The notes beneath the pieces were generated by a model. It was given only the letters and a program-made list of their open reading frames with translations, searched no databases and was not told the DNA's origin. DNA of 45,101 nt. Origin: JACDBE01 sp051002015. Lineage in GTDB: Bacteria > Actinomycetota > Acidimicrobiia > Spongiisociales > UBA5794. This document shows, in pieces, positions 40,904 to 45,101 of the stretch. The stretch covers positions 1 to 45,101 of the forward strand of contig JBPCMS010000037.1 of the NCBI GenBank assembly GCA_051002015.1, written 5' to 3'. Each line of letters opens with the position of its first letter. The first letter of the stretch is position 1. Made by a program: the position numbers and the translations under genes.

Positions 40904-41554
40904 ATGCCGAAGCTGCGCGTAAGCAACCTCTCGATCTCGCTCGACGGGTACGCCGCCGGACCCAACCAGAGCATCGACGACCCGCTCGGTGTGGGCGGTA
41001 CCCGATTGCACGAATGGGCGTTCGCAACCCGCACCGGTCGTGCGACGCACGGCATGGACGGCGGCGACGAGGGCGTTGACGACGAGTTCCTCGCACGGGG
41101 CGACGCCGGCATTGGCGCCACCGTCATGGGGCGCAACATGTTCGGCCCGAACCGGGGGCCTTGGGGCAGCGACCCATGGACTGGCTGGTGGGGGGACAAC
41201 CCGCCGTACCACCACCCGGTGTTCGTCCTCACCCACCACCCCCGTCCGTCGATCACGATGGAGGGCGGAACCACGTTCCACTTCGTCACCGACGGCATCG
41301 AGGCGGCGCTCGGACGGGCGCTCGATGCCGCCGACGGCGACGACGTCAAGGTCGCCGGTGGCGCGGCCACGGTCCAGCAGTACCTCGGCGCTGGCCTGAT
41401 CGACGACCTGCATCTGGTGATCGTGCCCATTCTGCTCGGCGGCGGCGAGCGGCTCTTCGACCATCTCGACGGTGGCCCGGAGGGCTACGAATGCGTCGAG
41501 TTGGTCAGCTCGCCCTCCGTCGTGCACATCCGCCTCTCCCGCTCGCCGAAGTAG
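40904..41554 (+). CDS. Dihydrofolate reductase family protein (RibD C-terminal-like)
   Basis: A 216-residue protein of the RibD_C/DHFR-like fold. It opens PKLRVSNLSISLDGYAAGPN, typical of this group; GATVMGRNMFGPNRGPWG (about 68-85) and HHPVFVLTHHPRPSI carry the NADPH-contacting strands; DDVKVAGGAATVQQYLGAGL and LHLVIVPILLGGGERLF form the C-terminal core. Members reduce pyrimidine or pteridine-like substrates with NADPH, but many stand-alone copies are of unknown substrate. The gene is 151 bp downstream of the DUF7711-like gene. Confidence 0.9.
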   Translation: MPKLRVSNLSISLDGYAAGPNQSIDDPLGVGGTRLHEWAFATRTGRATHGMDGGDEGVDDEFLARGDAGIGATVMGRNMFGPNRGPWGSDPWTGWWGDNPPYHHPVFVLTHHPRPSITMEGGTTFHFVTDGIEAALGRALDAADGDDVKVAGGAATVQQYLGAGLIDDLHLVIVPILLGGGERLFDHLDGGPEGYECVELVSSPSVVHIRLSRSPK

Positions 41555-41603
41555 GTAGCCGCTCGCCTCCCGAAGCGGGCACGAGCCTGGCGAGGTCGGT
41601 GGG

Positions 41604-41996
41604 TCAGGCCCGGGCATCGACGATGAACGGTCGATCGAGTGCGAGCAGGACTCGATCGGCGGTGAGCAGCCGCAGTCCTTCGATGCGCGCTTGCGCAAGG
41701 AGTAGTCGATCGAAGGGGTCGTGGAGAGCCAGCTCGGGGAACGCCTGAATGCCGGCGGCGTGCTGCGCCGTGACGTCGAGAGATGCGAGTCCCTGCTCCT
41801 CCAGCTGGTCGGCGAAGCGGTCGGGTAGTCGGACCTTGCCGAGCATCGCCTTGATCGTGAGCTCCCAGACGGTGGCGGCGGACACGTAGACCGCGGCTGC
41901 CGCCTGAATCGCCTTGGCGGCGGCCGGGCCGAGCGATCGTCGACCGGTGAGCACCCAGAGCAGAACGTGGCTATCGAGCAGGAGCACCAGGCCCAC
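41604..41996 (-). CDS. PIN-domain ribonuclease toxin (VapC-like)
   Basis: A 130-residue PIN domain. Acidic metal-binding residues are present: D8 in LLLDSHVLLW, E45 in TVWELTIK, D93 and D96 in LHDPFDRLLLAQA, and D114 in LLTADR. The DSHVLLW start and YVSAATVWELTIK block mark the COG3744 class. It would cleave RNA when free of antitoxin. It overlaps the antitoxin gene by 26 bp, with the antitoxin first, the usual order. GTG 41996 or GTG 41987 could start it. Confidence 0.92.
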   Translation of the reverse strand: MGLVLLLDSHVLLWVLTGRRSLGPAAAKAIQAAAAVYVSAATVWELTIKAMLGKVRLPDRFADQLEEQGLASLDVTAQHAAGIQAFPELALHDPFDRLLLAQARIEGLRLLTADRVLLALDRPFIVDARA

Positions 41997-42234
41997 CGTC
42001 GTCGCCGTAGAAGAGCCTCATGATGTCGGGATCGATCCCCTCGAAGTCCTCGTCGTCGTAGTCGATCTGGTCGGCGAGGCCGCCGATCACCACCGAGCGG
42101 CGTGCCGGAACGTGGGGCCTCAGGTCGGCGATGGGCCTCCCGGCCCGGGCGATCACGATCTCCTCGCCACGCTCGACCGCTTCGAGCAGCTTCGAGAGGT
42201 TGGTCTTCGCTTCGTAGACGTTGACGAGCTTCAC
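41971..42234 (-). CDS. Phd/YefM-type antitoxin
   Basis: An 87-residue antitoxin. Residues 1-45 form the Phd/YefM DNA-binding domain: MKLVNVYEAKTNLSKLLEAV followed by ERGEEIVIARAGRPIADL. The acidic C-terminal part (DYDDEDFEGIDPDIMRLFYG) would wrap and block the toxin. The complex normally represses its own operon. A near-palindrome at 42249-42262, 15 bp upstream of the GTG start, is a candidate operator. Confidence 0.92.
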   Translation of the reverse strand: MKLVNVYEAKTNLSKLLEAVERGEEIVIARAGRPIADLRPHVPARRSVVIGGLADQIDYDDEDFEGIDPDIMRLFYGDDGGPGAPAR

Positions 42235-42248
42235 CTGAGCCCTTCCTT

Positions 42249-42262
42249 GACCAGGCCTAGTC
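42249..42262. promoter_or_regulatory. Near-palindrome upstream of the antitoxin gene
   Basis: GACCAGG-CCTAGTC, in which six of the seven arm positions are complementary. Its position 15 bp before the antitoxin start fits an autoregulatory Phd-type operator. The rest of the 233-bp gap up to the helicase start holds nothing I can assign. Confidence 0.45.
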
Positions 42263-42467
42263 TAGCCATCAACCGACGGGACTCGGACCTCGCGGGTGGA
42301 TCACGCCTGGAGGGTCCATTGGCCAGTGCGTTCCTGAAGTGTGCACCTCTCCCACCGTTGACTCCGGTCGAGGGAGGAAGCCGCAACAACCACGACGGCG
42401 TCACCCGCCCCCGGAATCTGTCACAGGGTGCGGCTATGTTCGCTGGTGTTGAGTGTGGGAGGGGTTG

Positions 42468-45101
42468 GTGGCGGCGCTGGAGGAACTGAAGGCGAAGACC
42501 CGGGTGGCCGGTCTGGTCGTGGGTGAGTTGGTGACGGTGCTCGCCGTGGAGCAGCACGGGACCGACACGGTCGAGGTGACGTATCGGACAGCCGATGGGG
42601 CGCTGGGCAATCGGCTCCTCGGCCGTGCCGATGAGGATCGGCTGTCGATCCAGGCGGCCAACCGGCCGTGGCCGCTGACCGCCGACGGGGCGGCCTTCCG
42701 GCTGGCCTCCGAGGCGAAGCGGATCCAACTCGCCCACCTGTTCGACCCGTATCTGGCGGTGGACACGTCGACCATCGACCCGCTGCCGCATCAGATCGAG
42801 GCGGTGTACCAGGAGATGCTGCCCCGGTCGCCGCTGCGTTTCCTGCTCGCCGACGACCCGGGCGCCGGCAAGACGATCATGTCCGGGCTCTACATCCGGG
42901 AGCTGATGATCCGGGGCGATCTCGACCGGTGCCTGATCGTGGCGCCGGGGAGCCTGGTGGAGCAGTGGCAGGAGGAGCTCGACCGTAGGTTCGACCTGCC
43001 CTTCGACATCCTCTCGCGCGACATGGTGGAGTCGGCTCGCACCGGCAACCCCTTCACCGAGCGGCCGCTGCTCATCGCCCGGATCGACCAGCTCGCCCGC
43101 AACGAGGACCTGCAGGCAAAGATGGCGGTGGCCGACTGGGACCTGGTGATCTTCGACGAGGCGCACAAGCTGTCCGCCCATTACTACGGCGACGAGCTCA
43201 AGAAGACCAAACGCTTCCAGATCGGTGAGCTGCTGCGGGACAAGACCCGCCACCTGCTGCTGCTCACCGCCACCCCACACAACGGCAAGGACGAGGACTT
43301 CCAGCAGTTCATGTCGCTGCTCGACCCCGACCGGTTCGCCGGGCGGCTCCGCCACAACCGGCTGGGGGACGTCAGTGACCTGATGCGCCGCTACGTAAAG
43401 GAGCGGATGCTCCGCTTCGACGGGCGACCGCTGTTCACCGAGCGTATCGCCACCACCGCCAACTACGACCTGTCACCGCTCGAGCTCATCCTGTACGAGG
43501 AGGTCACCGAGTACGTGCTGGATGGGATGAACCGGGCCGACCGACTCCAGCAGGGTGGCGACCGGCGGCGCGGCCTGGCCGTGGGGTTCGCCCTCGCCGC
43601 GTTGCAGCGGCGCCTGGCGTCCTCGCCCGAGGCGATCTACCGCTCGCTCAAGCGACGTCGCCGGCGTCTGGAGCAGCGGCTCGCCGAGGCCGGGCCCAGG
43701 GTCGATAACCGGGCGCTGGCCGAGGTCGACCTTCCCCGAGGCTTCTCGGTGGCCGACCTCGATGTGGCGTCCGACGACTTCGACCCCGACGACCTCGACG
43801 ACACCGAACGTGAGGCCTTGGAGGATGCCGTCATCGGCGAGGCCACCGGCGCCGCCACCCTGGCCGAGCTACGCCTCGAGGTGGACCGCCTGAACCAGCT
43901 CGAGGAGCTGGCCGACCAGGTTCGTGCCGCCAAGACCGACCGCAAGTGGGAGGAGCTGAACGGGATCCTGCAGAGCGACGAGATGACCGCCCCCGACGGC
44001 ACCAGGCGCAAGCTGATCGTGTTCACCGAGCACAAGGACACCCTCGACTACCTGGTCGATCGCATCCGCTCGGTGCTGGGCGGTGCGGAACGGGTGGTTG
44101 CCATCCACGGGGGTGTCCGTCGGGAGGACCGACGCAGGATCCAGCAGGCCTTCACCAGCGAACCGGTGGCCCAGGTGCTGGTGGCCACCGACGCCGCCGG
44201 TGAGGGTGTCAACCTGCAGCGAGCCAACCTGATGGTCAACTATGACCTGCCGTGGAACCCGAACCGGATCGAGCAGCGGTTCGGGCGGATCCACCGCATC
44301 GGCCAGACCGAGACCTGCTTCCTGTGGAACCTGGTGGCGCACCAGACCCGGGAGGGCAAGGTGTTCGAGCGGCTGTTCGAGAAGATCGAGCAGCAGGGGC
44401 AGGCGCTCGGAGGGCAGGTGTACGACGTGCTCGGCGACGCCGAGATCAACCGGTCGCTGCAGACCCTGCTGATCGAGGCGATCCGCTACGGCGACCGGCC
44501 CGAGGTCCGGGAGCGGATGGAGCGGGTGATCGACGAGGAGATCGGGACCAGGCTGGTCTCGGTTCTCGAGGAGCGGTCGCTCGCCTCGAACCTGCTCGAC
44601 GCCACCGAGGTCGAGTCGCTGAGACAGGACATGGAGCGGGCTCTGGCCCGCAAGCTGCAGCCGTCGTTCATCCGCGAGTTCTTCCTGGCGGCGTTCCGGC
44701 AGTTCGGGGGCCGGATCTCGGAGCGCGAATCAGGACGCTTCGAGATCGCCAGGGTTCCCGCCATGCTCCGCTCCCGGGATCGGGAGATCGGGGTCGGGGC
44801 GCCGATCACCACCGGATACGAGCGGGTCACCTTCGACAAGGACCGGACCACGGTGCCCGGCAAGCCGCCGGCCGACCTGCTCGCCCCGGGGCATCCGCTG
44901 CTGGCTGCTCTCATCGACACCGTGCTCGAACACCACGGCGCCACCCTCAGCGAGGGCACGGTGTTCGTCGACCCCGACGACCCCACCGAGACCCCCAAGG
45001 CGCTGCTGTATCTGGAGCACACCGTCGCCGACGCCCGCGGGGGCGGGCGCCCGGTGTCGTCGCGGTTCCAATTCGTCGAGATCGGCCCGGACGGCTCCGC
45101 T
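42468..45101 (+). CDS. SNF2/DEAD-type helicase, partial (5' part)
   Basis: An open frame of 878 codons from GTG 42468 (TTG 42465 is also possible) runs off the right edge without a stop. A ~100-residue N-terminal region precedes the helicase core. PLPHQIEAVYQEMLPR is a Q/Ia-like start; Walker A is DDPGAGKTIMSG (GAGKT at 132-136); motif II is DEAH (230-233) in WDLVIFDEAHKLSA; motif III is LLLLTATPHNG; the second RecA-like domain has KLIVFTEHKDTLDYL, VLVATDAAGEGVNLQRANLM and the arginine-rich RIEQRFGRIHRIGQT. It is of the SNF2-like class common in anti-phage islands, where it accompanies methylases and DUF499- or DUF1156-type genes; some resemble DISARM DrmD. Its partners would lie beyond the window, so the system cannot be named. 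Confidence 0.9.
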   Translation, partial: MAALEELKAKTRVAGLVVGELVTVLAVEQHGTDTVEVTYRTADGALGNRLLGRADEDRLSIQAANRPWPLTADGAAFRLASEAKRIQLAHLFDPYLAVDTSTIDPLPHQIEAVYQEMLPRSPLRFLLADDPGAGKTIMSGLYIRELMIRGDLDRCLIVAPGSLVEQWQEELDRRFDLPFDILSRDMVESARTGNPFTERPLLIARIDQLARNEDLQAKMAVADWDLVIFDEAHKLSAHYYGDELKKTKRFQIGELLRDKTRHLLLLTATPHNGKDEDFQQFMSLLDPDRFAGRLRHNRLGDVSDLMRRYVKERMLRFDGRPLFTERIATTANYDLSPLELILYEEVTEYVLDGMNRADRLQQGGDRRRGLAVGFALAALQRRLASSPEAIYRSLKRRRRRLEQRLAEAGPRVDNRALAEVDLPRGFSVADLDVASDDFDPDDLDDTEREALEDAVIGEATGAATLAELRLEVDRLNQLEELADQVRAAKTDRKWEELNGILQSDEMTAPDGTRRKLIVFTEHKDTLDYLVDRIRSVLGGAERVVAIHGGVRREDRRRIQQAFTSEPVAQVLVATDAAGEGVNLQRANLMVNYDLPWNPNRIEQRFGRIHRIGQTETCFLWNLVAHQTREGKVFERLFEKIEQQGQALGGQVYDVLGDAEINRSLQTLLIEAIRYGDRPEVRERMERVIDEEIGTRLVSVLEERSLASNLLDATEVESLRQDMERALARKLQPSFIREFFLAAFRQFGGRISERESGRFEIARVPAMLRSRDREIGVGAPITTGYERVTFDKDRTTVPGKPPADLLAPGHPLLAALIDTVLEHHGATLSEGTVFVDPDDPTETPKALLYLEHTVADARGGGRPVSSRFQFVEIGPDGSA

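Noticed and set aside
1..45101. tRNA, rRNA, riboswitch or T-box elements
   Set aside because: I saw no T-loop-type GTTCGA context with a matching acceptor stem and no rRNA-like sequence; no leader structure stood out by eye. A covariance-model search would be decisive.

Overview
The window is a GC-rich chromosomal segment that reads as an actinomycete. The reasons are the strongly G/C-ending codons, frequent GTG starts, an actinobacterial-type ValRS, DUF6458-, DUF1023- and DUF6529-like proteins, and a RskA-type anti-sigma factor. The mix would fit Acidimicrobiia or a related uncultured lineage, but without a marker-gene search this is only a guess. Nearly all DNA is coding, in short operons that often overlap by 4 bp. 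I see no rRNA, tRNA, CRISPR array, insertion sequence or prophage.

Layout: (1) 1-10268 holds a molybdenum hydroxylase locus of the CO-dehydrogenase (cox) type: a MoxR tail, a VWA protein (CoxE-like), a split XdhC, CoxG, and the S, L and M subunits. The large subunit carries AYRGAGR, the form II signature, so the substrate is uncertain. The locus is interrupted by an AbiEi/DUF559 nuclease-like gene, an AzlCD amino-acid exporter and a sulfotransferase. (2) 10300-12949 is a minus-strand operon of two family-2 glycosyltransferases and a second sulfotransferase, probably for a sulfated surface glycan. (3) 13195-17651 has a DUF6458 membrane protein, a two-component system divergent from a repeat-rich secreted protein, a strong terminator and a sulfite-oxidase-like enzyme. 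(4) 17837-24241 has Lon, a cupredoxin with a polytopic partner, a stub of a SARP regulator and ValRS. (5) 24276-28199 has a DsrE protein, remnants, an M20 peptidase, a third sulfotransferase and a P-loop kinase. (6) 28359-32476 has an ECF sigma/anti-sigma pair and a gnd-zwf operon. (7) 32675-36082 has a membrane protein and a second two-component system with a secreted protein. (8) 36359-41554 has an alpha/beta hydrolase, a holin-like protein, TypA, a conserved protein and a DHFR/RibD-like reductase. (9) 41604-45101 has a VapBC-type toxin-antitoxin pair and the first 878 codons of a SNF2-type helicase, which may be the edge of a defence island.

The most unusual feature is a family of about 15 dispersed ~50-bp repeats in six clusters (2338-2457, 3539-3635, 4864-4917, 17695-17804, 28220-28350, 29709-30093). 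Two unit types share both ends but have different cores, and they alternate with conserved linkers, much like bacterial interspersed mosaic elements. They sit at gene 3' ends, supply two stop codons, and flank the DUF559 nuclease gene in inverted orientation. Two other structured sites are tandem 11-bp phased motifs next to each two-component system, which look like response-regulator operators.
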